From NCBI RefSeq assembly GCF_048007035.1, contig NZ_CP180355.1:4216001-4280000 (forward strand): a DNA stretch of 64,000 bases, read 5' to 3'. Under the pieces are notes generated by a model, which saw only the letters and a list, made by a program, of their open reading frames with translations, was not told where the DNA came from and did no database searches. The stretch comes from Imperialibacter sp963977595 (GTDB taxonomy: Bacteria > Bacteroidota > Bacteroidia > Cytophagales > Cyclobacteriaceae). Positions 6,869 through 16,362 of this stretch are shown one piece after another (positions within the stretch are counted from its first letter, which is position 1; every line of letters begins with the position of its first letter). The position numbers and the translations under genes were made by a program.

Positions 6869-9800
6869 ATGACTCCTAAACCGGAAGCCACCAAGTCCTT
6901 CATCATCTACCGCTCCTCTGCTGGCTCAGGAAAGACCTACACGCTGGCTAGGGAGTACATTCTTTTGGCACTCCAGTACCCAACTTATTTTCGACATATT
7001 CTTGCCGTAACCTTCACCAACAAAGCAACCGCCGAAATGAAAAGGCGTGTGGTGGAAAAATTGCATGAACTTGAGGAAGGTGGAGGCCAGGGGCTACGTG
7101 TAGAAATTCGGAATATTCTGGGAATTTCTGATAAACTACTTTCAACAAAGGCCGACGACAGCCTCACAGCCATTCTGCACGACTACAGCCATTTCAATGT
7201 CAGCACCATCGACAAGTTCTTCCAGCGGGTGCTGCGGGCCTTTGCTAGGGAGGTGGGTATCCAGGGCGGCGTGACGCTGGAGCTGGACCAGGAAAAGGTG
7301 CTGGACGAAATCATCGACCGGATGCTGCTGGAGGTGGGCGACAACCCCCAGCTCACCCGCTGGCTCACGCAGTTTGCCGAGGACAAACTGCAGCAGGGCA
7401 AGTCGTGGGACATTCGCAAAGACATCCGCAGCCTGGGTAGGGAGCTCTTTAAGGAACGCTTTAAAGTAGTGGCTCCCATGCTGGCCGAAGTCGCCAAAGA
7501 CGACAACCGGGTACAGCTCTTCATGAAAGGCATGCAGGAGCTGCAGGCCGTTTTTGAAAACACGGTGAAAGGCTTTATTGTCAAATTTGACAAGGTGCTG
7601 GAACAGCACAGGCTTACCGTCGCAGATTTCAGCCGTGGAGGTAGTGGCCCGGCTGGCCTGTTTGCCAAGTTTGCTAAAAACGAATACGAAATCTCCGATA
7701 CCCGCCGGGGCGCCACCGACAACCTTGATGCATGGATCACCAAAACCAGCAAAATCAGGCCCCAGCTGGAGCAGGCGCTGGAAGGAGGTATTCTGGCCGC
7801 TTACAATGGCATGATCGACTACAACGACCGTAATATCCTGGCCTACAACAGCGCCATCCAGGTCATGCGCTACCTGTACACGCTGGGCATCATTTCCGAC
7901 CTCAGCCGCAACCTGGGGGACTACCGGGATGAGGAGGAGGTGATGCTTATCTCCGATGCGCCCGACTTTCTCAACCGCATCATTGGCGATAACGAAACGC
8001 CCTATATCTACGAAAAGGCGGGTACCTTTTACCGTCACTACCTCATCGACGAGTTTCAGGACACCTCCGGCTTCCAGTGGCGCAACTTCCGCCCTTTGGT
8101 GGAAAACAGCCTGGCGCAAGGCTACAAAAACCTGGTGGTAGGTGACGTAAAGCAGTCTATTTACCGCTGGCGGGGTGGCGACTCCCAGCTACTGCTTGAT
8201 CAGGTGGCCACCGACATTGGCGAGGTGTATACCCAGGCCGAGCAGCTGCAAAACAACTGGCGGAGTAAAACCAATATCATCAACTTCAATAACGAACTCT
8301 TTGACCTGGCTCCGAACTTCCTTGCCGATCTGCTGTTGGAGGGCGCTTCTTCTATTCCTGAGCCAGCCATGCAGGCAAGGGTAGAGAAAGAGCTGGAACG
8401 ATTCCGCTTGTCGTACCATGAAGCAGCACAAGGGCAGGGAAAGGAAAGCAATATTGGTGGACTAGTTAAGCTACAATGGTTTGAAAGTGAAGTTCTTGAA
8501 GAAGAGGACGACTCAGAGGCGGCAGGTAGCTGGGATGACAAAGCCATACAGGAGGCCATCACCACCATAGAACATCTCCAGCAGAAGAACTATGCACTGC
8601 GAGACATCTGCATCTTGGTGAGGCGGGCAGAGGAAGGTCGCAAGATGGCCAAAGCCCTGCTGGAGAAAAAGGAAACAGCAACAGGCAAGAAGCGCTATGA
8701 CGTCATTTCACCAGAGTCGCTTTACCTGGGTGCGTCGCCGGTCGTGCGGTTGCTCTTGTCTGCCCTCAGCCATTTGTACAACCCAAAGAACAACCTGGCC
8801 CTGGCACAGCTAGTGTACGAATACCATCATTTTCTTACCAAAAAGTCTGTGCCCGGACTGTCGGAACTATTTATTTGGGCAGGCAACCAAGAAAAGCAGG
8901 CAGATTTTGAGCAGTTGCTGCCAGCGGATTTTATTGAAGAACTGCCTGCCTTGCTGAAGGTGCCGTTGCTAGAGCTGACCGAGCGCTTGATTGGTTTATT
9001 CGGCCTGACGGAATACCCAAGAGAGTTTCCCTATCTCCAGGGCTTTCAGGATGCCCTGCTGGAGTACAGTAAAAACAACCGGGGTGATGTGGGTTCCTTC
9101 CTGCAGTGGTGGACTGATACTGGTGCCCGTCGCAGCGTGCAGGTGCCGGAAGAGCAGGACGCCATACGTATCATGACCATCCATAAAGCCAAAGGCCTGG
9201 AGTTCAAGGCTGTGCTGGTGCCATTCTGTAGCTGGGACTTTGACCACAAGCTCGAAGAGGTGCTGTGGTGTGAAGCTCCGGCTATTTCGCCCTTCGACAG
9301 ACTGCCGTACTACCCTGTGCGGTACTCCAGTAAACTGACCGCCACTTACTTTGCCGAGGCTTACTATCAGGAGAAAATGCAGATCTACCTCGACAATATT
9401 AACCTGCTCTACGTGGCCCTCACCCGGCCAGAGGAAGCGCTTTACATTTATGCGCCTTTGCCCAAGTTCAATAAGTCAGGAGGCTTCAGCATCAATAAAG
9501 TATCGGATTTACTCTACAAGCTCTTCCTTGATGAGAGCACCGAGGACTTCGCTATCACACCTGCGCCGGAAATAGATGTAGCCAGCTACTCAGTACAAAT
9601 TGGGGGCCTGCCGTTGTACGACGACGAGCAGATCGGGGACAGACAGCCCACGGTCGGCCTCAAAAACTACCTTTCCACCAACTGGCGAAACAGGCTCAGC
9701 ATCCGCTTGCAAGGCGGCACACTTGACGAAGGTGTCAGGGAGAAAAGCCTCGTTTCCACCCAACGAGGGACGGTCTATCACCGGCTGCTTTCTCATATCA

Positions 9801-10177
9801 GACATCAGGACGATCTCCAAAAAGTATTGACCGACCTCTTGCCATTGGAGCCAATGGACAAGGAAGAACAGCATTCCATTCAGCAGCAGCTTGAAAGATT
9901 GTTCAACCTGCCTGAAATGAAAGGTTGGTACGGTGGAGATTGGGAAGTGCGAACTGAAAGTCCTGTACTGCCTATGAGCGGCAACATCAGGCGCTTCGAC
10001 AGGGTGTTGCTGAAAGCGGACGAGGCGGTGCTGATAGAATTCAAGACCGGGATGCCTTCCAATAACCATGTCCGGCAGGCAACGGAATATGTGAGTTTGC
10101 TCTCTGGTATGGGCTATGCCAAGGTGACTGGCTTCCTGGTGTATATCGACGAACTAAAAATCAATCAGGTAGCATGA
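6869..10177 (+). CDS. addA: AddA/RecB-like UvrD-family helicase-nuclease
   Basis: A 1102-residue protein with superfamily 1A helicase motifs: Walker A SSAGSGKT (16-23), motif Ia TFTNKATAEMKRR (about 48-60), Walker B with DEFQDT (about 393-399), motif III GDVKQSIYRWRGGD (about 425-438), motif V TIHKAKGLEF (about 769-778) and motif VI LYVALTRPEEALYIY. The C-terminus carries a RecB-type nuclease core (RRFDRVLL, then LIEFKTG near 1055). With its downstream partner it should process double-strand DNA ends for RecA-dependent repair. The next gene overlaps by four bases (ATGA), so the two are translationally coupled. Length and order fit the two-subunit AddAB type rather than RecBCD. Confidence 0.88.
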   Translation: MTPKPEATKSFIIYRSSAGSGKTYTLAREYILLALQYPTYFRHILAVTFTNKATAEMKRRVVEKLHELEEGGGQGLRVEIRNILGISDKLLSTKADDSLTAILHDYSHFNVSTIDKFFQRVLRAFAREVGIQGGVTLELDQEKVLDEIIDRMLLEVGDNPQLTRWLTQFAEDKLQQGKSWDIRKDIRSLGRELFKERFKVVAPMLAEVAKDDNRVQLFMKGMQELQAVFENTVKGFIVKFDKVLEQHRLTVADFSRGGSGPAGLFAKFAKNEYEISDTRRGATDNLDAWITKTSKIRPQLEQALEGGILAAYNGMIDYNDRNILAYNSAIQVMRYLYTLGIISDLSRNLGDYRDEEEVMLISDAPDFLNRIIGDNETPYIYEKAGTFYRHYLIDEFQDTSGFQWRNFRPLVENSLAQGYKNLVVGDVKQSIYRWRGGDSQLLLDQVATDIGEVYTQAEQLQNNWRSKTNIINFNNELFDLAPNFLADLLLEGASSIPEPAMQARVEKELERFRLSYHEAAQGQGKESNIGGLVKLQWFESEVLEEEDDSEAAGSWDDKAIQEAITTIEHLQQKNYALRDICILVRRAEEGRKMAKALLEKKETATGKKRYDVISPESLYLGASPVVRLLLSALSHLYNPKNNLALAQLVYEYHHFLTKKSVPGLSELFIWAGNQEKQADFEQLLPADFIEELPALLKVPLLELTERLIGLFGLTEYPREFPYLQGFQDALLEYSKNNRGDVGSFLQWWTDTGARRSVQVPEEQDAIRIMTIHKAKGLEFKAVLVPFCSWDFDHKLEEVLWCEAPAISPFDRLPYYPVRYSSKLTATYFAEAYYQEKMQIYLDNINLLYVALTRPEEALYIYAPLPKFNKSGGFSINKVSDLLYKLFLDESTEDFAITPAPEIDVASYSVQIGGLPLYDDEQIGDRQPTVGLKNYLSTNWRNRLSIRLQGGTLDEGVREKSLVSTQRGTVYHRLLSHIRHQDDLQKVLTDLLPLEPMDKEEQHSIQQQLERLFNLPEMKGWYGGDWEVRTESPVLPMSGNIRRFDRVLLKADEAVLIEFKTGMPSNNHVRQATEYVSLLSGMGYAKVTGFLVYIDELKINQVA

Positions 10178-13086
10178 GCCAGCAGCGAACATTTCTGGAA
10201 GAGATTGCCGATGCACTCATCGCCGAAGGGGGCGAAGACCTGGGCAAGGTAAAGCTGATTTTCCCCAACCGCCGGGCGGGCCTGTTCCTGCGCCGGGCAT
10301 TGGCACGAAAGATCAAGAACCCAGTGTGGGCGCCGGAAATATACAGCCTTGAGGACTTCTTGTTTCAATATACAGACGTCCAAATTGCCGATAAGCTTAC
10401 ACTGGTGTACGAGATGTACAGCGCTTACCGAAAGGTCAACCCTGAGGCGGAATCGCTGGAAAAGTTCTTTTTCTGGGGCGAAGTGCTGGTGGGCGACTTT
10501 GAGGATATTGACCAATACCTTGTGGAGCCGGATCACCTCTTTCAAAGCATACAGACCCAGAAGGAACTCGATGACGCTTTTGCTTACCTGGGCGACGAAG
10601 AGCGGCTGGTGATTCAGTCGTTCTGGAAAAGCTTTATGCCTCAGGCCAAAGGAGACCAGCTTCACTTTTTGAAGACATGGAGGCTGCTGGTGCCTATCTA
10701 TCAGGATTACCGCATGCGACTTACCGACAGGAAGCTTGCCTACAAGGGTATGGTGTATCGCAGCATTGCCGAGGCCTGCAATGCTGATACTTTCGATCCC
10801 GTCCAGGGCGATTCACAGTTTTGGTTCGCTGGCTTCAATGCGCTGACTTCTGCCGAGGAGGCTGTGCTGAAGTACTTTGTGAGAGAAACCAACGCCCGCA
10901 TTTTCTGGGACATGGACGACTATTACGTTCGGTCGGGGCAGCAGGAGTCGGGTCAGTTTTTCAGGCAGTACAAAGAAGATACGTTGCTGGGCAAAACCTT
11001 CCCGGCAGAAATCCCCGCCAACTTCGAAAAGCCGAAGGACATCGATGCTGTTGGCGTGTCGCTGGAGATAGGGCAAGCCAAATACGTGGGCGAACGATTA
11101 GAAGAGCTGGCAAAAGATCCGTCCTGGGTACCTGAAGAAACGGTCGTTGTCATGCCTATGGAGCATTTCCTGTTTCCGGTGCTCAATTCTCTGCCGGAAG
11201 GCGTGAAGCAAGTGAACATCACCATGGGCTATCCGTTGAAGGATACACCACTTTTTGGGTTGCTGGATGCGGTGCTCGACCTACGCAAGAACACGAGGAC
11301 AAAGAGAGATGGCGACAAAGCCTTCGAAGCCTATTCCTACAGGGATGTCCTGGCGATTTTGAGACACCCTTATGTTTTCTCCACGGTTACGAAAGAAGCA
11401 AGCAGCCTTATTTATACCATCGAAAAAGACAATATCATCTCACTGGATAAGGCCGATTTTGCTAATGCCGGAAGTTTTATCAAGACGTTGTTCTATTCGG
11501 AAGCGTCGCCGCTTGACCATTTGCTTGCACTGCTGAATCTCTTATACGATTCGCTTCAGGAGAACCAGCCGGAACAGGCTGACCTCGAGGTAGAATATAT
11601 CATCAAGTTTCATGAACAGCTAATGCGGTTGAAAACGCTGCTTGTCGGTAACGAGGCTCCTGACGTGACCCTTTTTCAAAAGCTGTTCCGAAAGGTGGCG
11701 CAGGCGGTGCGGATTCCGTTCAGCGGCGAACCACTCAAAGGCCTGCAGGTAATGGGCGTGCTCGAAACCCGTAACCTCGACTTCAGGCAGGTCTTCGTGC
11801 TGGGCATGAACGAGGGCTACTGGCCAGCGGAGGCTGCTACGCAGTCTTTTGTGCCCTACAATCTCAGGAAGGGCTTTGGTCTACCCACTTTCGATCAGCA
11901 GGACGCTTTCTACAGCTACCTGTTTTATCGCCTGCTGCAAAGGGCCGAAAAGGTTACCTTCCTGCACAATACCAGTAACGAAACCAACCTGAAAGGAGAG
12001 CAGAGCCGCCTGCTATACCAGCTCAGGTATGAGACAGTGCACGGTGAGCATATCAAATACAAATCGCTGAGCAGTGATGTGGCCATCAGCGTGCCCCAAC
12101 CGATTCTGATACGAAAGACGAATGAGGTACTGGCAAGGCTTGGTGAGTTTTTGGTCACCGATGATGAGTCGTCGGCTCACCAACGACTGTCACCATCTGC
12201 ACTCAACACTTACCTTGACTGTCGTTTGCGTTTTTACTTCCGTCACGTGGCCAGGTTGTATGAACCAGAAGAGGTGCAGGCAGAGATAGATCCGGCCGTA
12301 TTTGGGAACATCCTTCACCATGCGTTAGAGTTTTTGTATGCCGACTTTATAGAAAAGAAAGGGTCTTCAGAAATTGAAAAGAGCGACTTCGATGGTATAA
12401 GAAAAGGTGTTCCAGAAGCCTTGCAAAAGGCTTTTGAAATGCACTATAGTCTGGGCACAGGCAAACAGTTCAAAGCAGAAGGGCGAAACCTCATTGCACA
12501 ATCCATCGCCAGAAAGCTGACAATGGAGATATTGAAGAACGACGAAAGTTATGCGCCGTTTGAAATACTTGGTTTGGAACTGGACGAGCTTCCGCTTGAT
12601 TTTCAGCTAACGGGCGAGCGAAAAGTAAAACTTAAAGGGATCATCGACAGGGTCGACTGCAAAGAAGGCCTGGTGCGGGTAATGGATTACAAAAGCGGCG
12701 CAGACAACAAGGTTTTTTACGGCATTGACACTCTTTTTGACCGGGAGCACCCGAAGCGAAACAAGGCAGCCATGCAGACCTTCTACTACGGCATGCTTTA
12801 TCTCAATAGAAACGCCGTTGCCGAAGACATCAAGGTGCTGGCCGGTCTGTACAATAGCCGGGAGCTTTTCAACGACAATTTTCAGGTAGAGCTTGAGCTA
12901 AAGGCGGAAGGGTCGAGAGGGAGGGGCACCCTGGTGCAGGACATCAGGCCTTTTATGCCCGAATTTGCGGACGGACTGAAAACATTACTTGATGAAATTT
13001 TTGACGAGGAAACACCCTTCGACCAGACCGATGATCTGAAGAAGTGCAAAAATTGCCCTTACAATTCCATTTGCCATCGGGACTGA
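10174..13086 (+). CDS. addB: AddB-like PD-(D/E)XK nuclease with Fe-S cysteines
   Basis: A 970-residue protein that starts with the FPNRRAGLFLRR segment typical of Bacteroidota AddB-like subunits. It lacks a functional Walker A, as expected for an inactivated helicase half, and ends in a nuclease domain (GNILHHALE near 711; GIIDRVD and VMDYKSG near 823-840). Four cysteines match the AddB iron-sulphur pattern: C683 in LDCRLRFYF and C958, C961 and C967 in the tail KKCKNCPYNSICHRD. Known AddB proteins use this cluster to hold the nuclease fold and bind DNA ends. It overlaps the helicase gene by four bases and is followed by a strong terminator. Confidence 0.88.
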   Translation: MSQQRTFLEEIADALIAEGGEDLGKVKLIFPNRRAGLFLRRALARKIKNPVWAPEIYSLEDFLFQYTDVQIADKLTLVYEMYSAYRKVNPEAESLEKFFFWGEVLVGDFEDIDQYLVEPDHLFQSIQTQKELDDAFAYLGDEERLVIQSFWKSFMPQAKGDQLHFLKTWRLLVPIYQDYRMRLTDRKLAYKGMVYRSIAEACNADTFDPVQGDSQFWFAGFNALTSAEEAVLKYFVRETNARIFWDMDDYYVRSGQQESGQFFRQYKEDTLLGKTFPAEIPANFEKPKDIDAVGVSLEIGQAKYVGERLEELAKDPSWVPEETVVVMPMEHFLFPVLNSLPEGVKQVNITMGYPLKDTPLFGLLDAVLDLRKNTRTKRDGDKAFEAYSYRDVLAILRHPYVFSTVTKEASSLIYTIEKDNIISLDKADFANAGSFIKTLFYSEASPLDHLLALLNLLYDSLQENQPEQADLEVEYIIKFHEQLMRLKTLLVGNEAPDVTLFQKLFRKVAQAVRIPFSGEPLKGLQVMGVLETRNLDFRQVFVLGMNEGYWPAEAATQSFVPYNLRKGFGLPTFDQQDAFYSYLFYRLLQRAEKVTFLHNTSNETNLKGEQSRLLYQLRYETVHGEHIKYKSLSSDVAISVPQPILIRKTNEVLARLGEFLVTDDESSAHQRLSPSALNTYLDCRLRFYFRHVARLYEPEEVQAEIDPAVFGNILHHALEFLYADFIEKKGSSEIEKSDFDGIRKGVPEALQKAFEMHYSLGTGKQFKAEGRNLIAQSIARKLTMEILKNDESYAPFEILGLELDELPLDFQLTGERKVKLKGIIDRVDCKEGLVRVMDYKSGADNKVFYGIDTLFDREHPKRNKAAMQTFYYGMLYLNRNAVAEDIKVLAGLYNSRELFNDNFQVELELKAEGSRGRGTLVQDIRPFMPEFADGLKTLLDEIFDEETPFDQTDDLKKCKNCPYNSICHRD

Positions 13087-13093
13087 ATCAAAA

Positions 13094-13124
13094 AAAAAGT
13101 CCTCCCCAATGGGGAAGACTTTTT
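13094..13124 (+). terminator. Rho-independent terminator after the AddAB-like pair
   Basis: AAAAAGTC-C-TCCCC, loop AAT, GGGGA-A-GACTTTTT: a 13-bp stem with one mismatch ending in a T run, starting eight bases after the stop codon at 13086. The flanking A and T runs would let it work in both directions. Confidence 0.85.
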
Positions 13125-13129
13125 ATGAC

Positions 13130-13417
13130 AACTAATACTAATCAACCTAACCTTAACTTTTATACTCCATAGCTGGGACGTTCACATGAGTGAACAAATG
13201 GATTCATATATGCTGTTTAACAGTTAGTCTCTTTTTGATTGCCTACCTATTTCCAATTTCAGTAACAACCTACATGGCTTTAACGGAGTTAATCCATTTA
13301 TGTTATACGAAAAGTATAAAAAAAAATTAAATTATTCATATTTAAGAATAAATATTTTCTTTTGTCGGACAAGCGGAGGCTTAGCTGTTACAAAAGGGCG
13401 AAAAGCTATTTAGAGGT
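13130..13417. other. AT-rich gene-free stretch between converging units
   Basis: No open frame with coding character was found. It contains one perfect 16-base hairpin/dyad, GTTCAC-ATGA-GTGAAC (13180-13195), and a long A/T tract (about 13315-13360). A TTGTC-G-GACAA dyad lies at about 13362-13372. A small RNA or operator is possible but nothing proves it. Confidence 0.3.
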
Positions 13418-13813
13418 TTATTGGCGGCTGACGCCAAAAGCCGTGATCAGCCAGCCAGCAATAAAGAATAGGCCTCCAAAGGGAGTAATAATGCCCAGAT
13501 ACGCAAGGCTGGGGGCCAGGCACAACGTATAAAGAGAGCCACTGAAGAGAAGGATGCCAGCAAGAAAACAGGTGGCAGACCAACTGAGGTACTTGTTGTT
13601 GAAGCGCAACTGGAGCAAGCCAACCACCAGCAGGGCGAAAGTGTGATAAAAATGATACCGCACGGCAGTTTCAAAGGTGTCGAACCGGCCAATTTCCAAC
13701 AAATGAGCTTTGAGCGAATGAGCGCCGAAGGCTCCGATGCCTACAGCAAGTGCGCCGAAGACCGAAGCTACGATAAGGGTTCTTTTGGCATCCTTGTTCA
13801 CTGAATCTGACAT
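13418..13813 (-). CDS. DUF423 small membrane protein (YgdD family)
   Basis: A 131-residue protein with four predicted membrane helices and the family hallmark GALAVGIGAFGAHSLKAHL near the N-terminus, followed by RYHFYHTFALLVVGLL and a central FSGSLY segment. DUF423 proteins are widespread inner-membrane proteins of unknown function. It lies 40 bases downstream of the YggS-type gene on the same strand, so the two probably form an operon. The start codon at 13813 gives the usual family length. Confidence 0.85.
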   Translation of the reverse strand: MSDSVNKDAKRTLIVASVFGALAVGIGAFGAHSLKAHLLEIGRFDTFETAVRYHFYHTFALLVVGLLQLRFNNKYLSWSATCFLAGILLFSGSLYTLCLAPSLAYLGIITPFGGLFFIAGWLITAFGVSRQ

Positions 13814-13853
13814 GATTGATCTGCTGCTGGGTGGTGTTGTGACAAACTACGAT

Positions 13854-14537
13854 TTATGCTGAATAATTCCTTTGACCAAAAATAGCACTTCCCACACGCA
13901 CCATCGTGCTGCCCTCTTCAATAGCAAGCTGGTAGTCGCCACTCATGCCCATAGATAATTCAGCCATGGTGACTCTGGGGTGGTTGGTTGTAGATTTCAA
14001 TTCTTCGAAAAGCGCCTTCAAATGACGAAACTCTTTTTTAACCTGCTCCTCACTTTCCGTGTTGGTAGCCATGCCCATCAGGCCCACAATACGAACGTTA
14101 GGCAGGCCGTCCAATACCTCTGGGCTTACCAGCAGCTTCACTTCTTCATCCGACAGCCCAAACTTAGTTTCTTCCTCCGCAATGTGCACCTGTAACAAAC
14201 AGTCGATCACCCGATTGGCTTTTTTTGCTTCCTTGTCAATGGTTCTTAGTAGTTTTTCGCTGTCTACACTATGGATCAGGTGAACAAAAGAGGCTATGTA
14301 TTTCACCTTATTGGTTTGCAAGTGCCCAATCAAATGCCAGTGTATGTCTTTTGGCATCTCTTCATGCTTTTCCACCATCTCCTGCACCTTATTTTCACCA
14401 AATTCCCTTTGGCCTGCTTCGTATGCCTTCATAATGAGGCTTACGGGCTTTGTTTTGCTTACCGCAATCAACTTAGCTTTATTTTGATCGATGGTGCTTA
14501 AAAAAGTTTGAAGATTTCTGCCAATATCAATATCCAT
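13854..14537 (-). CDS. YggS/PLPBP-type pyridoxal phosphate homeostasis protein
   Basis: A 227-residue single-domain TIM-barrel protein of the YggS family. The PLP-binding lysine is K28 in LIAVSKTKP, followed by FGENKVQEM, WHLIGHLQTNK, HSVDS and the phosphate-binding SMGMSGDY-like segment near the C-terminus. Family members bind pyridoxal 5'-phosphate and keep B6 vitamers and amino-acid pools balanced, with no known catalysis. It is the first gene of the unit with DUF423. A perfect TAATTTTG -7 element lies 22 bases upstream. Confidence 0.92.
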   Translation of the reverse strand: MDIDIGRNLQTFLSTIDQNKAKLIAVSKTKPVSLIMKAYEAGQREFGENKVQEMVEKHEEMPKDIHWHLIGHLQTNKVKYIASFVHLIHSVDSEKLLRTIDKEAKKANRVIDCLLQVHIAEEETKFGLSDEEVKLLVSPEVLDGLPNVRIVGLMGMATNTESEEQVKKEFRHLKALFEELKSTTNHPRVTMAELSMGMSGDYQLAIEEGSTMVRVGSAIFGQRNYSA

Positions 14538-14558
14538 TTTCTAGCGATTTTCGTAATC

Positions 14559-14566
14559 CAAAATTA
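14559..14566 (-). promoter_or_regulatory. -7 element (TAnnTTTG) upstream of the YggS-type gene
   Basis: On the minus strand this reads TAATTTTG, matching the Bacteroidota -7 consensus, 22 bases before the start codon. An ATG triplet sits 20 bases upstream where TTG would be expected, so the -33 half is imperfect. Confidence 0.4.
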
Positions 14567-14634
14567 ATCAAGGGAGTTACTGATTCCATGTTTTGTTGTG
14601 TAACTTTCTAATTAAATTCAATTGCTGCCGGTTT

Positions 14635-16197
14635 ATGGAGATAATAGGAAAGCTATTAAAGAAGGGAATTAGACTGAGGGAAAGTTTGGAGCAGGATTAC
14701 TCGTTTCCGGCCGACCTTCAGAAGATGGAGCTCAGGAAATTATTGATACAGGCCCGAGGCACGGAATTTGGCCAGGCCTATCATTTCAATGAGCTTTTGA
14801 CCAGCTTCAAGCACAAACACAGCAATCACTTTTACGACGAGTTTAAAAGAAACATTCCTGTTCATAATTATAGCAGCATGTATGCCAACTGGTGGCACAA
14901 GCTGATGCAGGGAAAGCCGGATGTGTGCTGGCCGGGAAAGGTAAAGTACTTTGCGCTTAGCTCAGGTACTTCAGAGTCGGCGTCAAAGCACATTCCTGTC
15001 ACTAAGGACATGATCAAGTCCATCCAGAGAACCAGCATCAGACAAATCCTTACCCTCTCCAAATACAACGTATCCGACGAGGTGTTTTCTGCCGGCATAT
15101 TGATGCTGGGTGGTAGCACACAACTTCAGCGAAATGGATCTTATTTCGAGGGCGACTTGAGCGGTATCACTGCCGGGCAGATTCCTTTCTGGTTTCAGCA
15201 TTTTTATAAGCCAGGCAAGCGAATTGCTAAAACCAGGGATTGGAACGAAAAAATCGAAGAGATTACTTTAAAGGCGAAGGATTGGGACATAGGCATCATT
15301 TCAGGAGTGCCGGCGTGGCTTCAAATCCTTATGGAAAGGATCATTGACCATTACAAAGTCAAAACCATCCACGATATCTGGCCGAACCTGACCATTTTCG
15401 TTCATGGTGGCGTTTCGATGGATCCTTACCGAAAGAGCTTTGAAAAATTGCTGGCCAAGCCCCTCATTTACATGGAAACCTACCTGGCTTCCGAAGGTTT
15501 CTTTGGCTTCCAGTATATCCCATTCTCAAAATCGATGCGATTGGTGCTGAACAATGGCATCTTCTATGAATTCATTCCTTTCAACGAAACCAACTTTACA
15601 GCCGAGGGAGAAATGGTCGATAACCCGCAAACCTATAAAATCGACGAAGTAGAGGAAGGGAAAGAGTATGCATTGCTCATTTCTACCAATTCGGGCTCCT
15701 GGCGATACCTGATTGGCGACACGATCAAGTTTGTGTCAAAAGACGACTGTGAGATCATGATCACTGGCCGAACCAAGCATTTCCTCAGCCTCTGCGGGGA
15801 GCATTTGTCGATGGACAATATGAACAAAGCTGTGGAGCTGGTGTCGGATGAGCTGAATATCCGGGTGAAGGAGTTTACTGTCACAGGTGAAAAGTACGGG
15901 TCGCTTTTTGCTCATCGGTGGTACATAGGCATTGAAGACGAAACCGACCCAAAGCTGTTCAAAGAAAGGCTGGATGCCAGGTTGAAGGAGATCAACGATG
16001 ACTACAAAGTGGAGCGCACTGCTGCCCTGAAAGAGATTTTTGTGGAGCTGATTCCATCGCAACTCTTCTACAAATGGATGAAAGCGCAGGGCAAAGAGGG
16101 CGGTCAAAACAAATTTCCACGTGTATTGAAAAAGGAAAAGTTGGAAAGCTGGAAGGCCTTTTTGGTGGAGGAGAATGTGGAATTAAAGGGTGGCTGA
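14635..16197 (+). CDS. GH3-like acyl-adenylate/amidosynthetase family protein
   Basis: A 520-residue protein of the bacterial GH3 family (related to plant auxin-conjugating enzymes and the ANL fold). Visible motifs include FALSSGTSESASKHIPVT, which is the ATP-binding loop, a YLASEGFFGFQ segment, and WRYLIGDTIKF near residue 365. Plant GH3 enzymes join acids to amino acids through an acyl-adenylate. The bacterial substrate is unknown. I chose the ATG at 14635 rather than one 42 bases upstream because the upstream codons encode an atypical cysteine-rich lead and the family starts like MEIIGKLLKKGI. It is divergent from the YggS-type gene. Confidence 0.85.
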   Translation: MEIIGKLLKKGIRLRESLEQDYSFPADLQKMELRKLLIQARGTEFGQAYHFNELLTSFKHKHSNHFYDEFKRNIPVHNYSSMYANWWHKLMQGKPDVCWPGKVKYFALSSGTSESASKHIPVTKDMIKSIQRTSIRQILTLSKYNVSDEVFSAGILMLGGSTQLQRNGSYFEGDLSGITAGQIPFWFQHFYKPGKRIAKTRDWNEKIEEITLKAKDWDIGIISGVPAWLQILMERIIDHYKVKTIHDIWPNLTIFVHGGVSMDPYRKSFEKLLAKPLIYMETYLASEGFFGFQYIPFSKSMRLVLNNGIFYEFIPFNETNFTAEGEMVDNPQTYKIDEVEEGKEYALLISTNSGSWRYLIGDTIKFVSKDDCEIMITGRTKHFLSLCGEHLSMDNMNKAVELVSDELNIRVKEFTVTGEKYGSLFAHRWYIGIEDETDPKLFKERLDARLKEINDDYKVERTAALKEIFVELIPSQLFYKWMKAQGKEGGQNKFPRVLKKEKLESWKAFLVEENVELKGG

Positions 16198-16277
16198 AAA
16201 GGAGCTACGTGATAACCGCATCTTTGGCCAGGGTTTTCTCAGTGCGGCACCTGATTCAGAATAACATTAAAAAGATT

Positions 16278-16312
16278 GGGCCCGAATTTTACAAAATGTA
16301 AACCTCGGGCCC
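16278..16312. terminator. Long hairpin between converging genes
   Basis: GGGCCCGA (16278-16285) pairs perfectly with TCGGGCCC (16305-16312). Inside it TTTAC (16288-16292) pairs with GTAAA (16298-16302) around an AAAAT loop. It lies between the GH3-like gene and the oppositely oriented membrane-protein gene. There is no T tract, so it may be a bidirectional barrier or RNA end-protecting structure rather than a classic terminator. Confidence 0.5.
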
Positions 16313-16362
16313 GAAGGAATTGGGATGATTATTCCGCTAAGGTAATCATGGGAACTCTCACC

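Noticed and set aside
7142..8119. Long antisense frame of 325 codons within the AddA-like gene
   Set aside because: It lies wholly opposite a gene with all helicase motifs, has no recognisable motifs, and is typical of frame shadows in moderately GC-rich coding DNA.
14593..14634. Upstream start for the GH3-like gene
   Set aside because: The 14 additional residues are Cys/Phe-rich and unlike the family; the ATG at 14635 gives the expected N-terminus.
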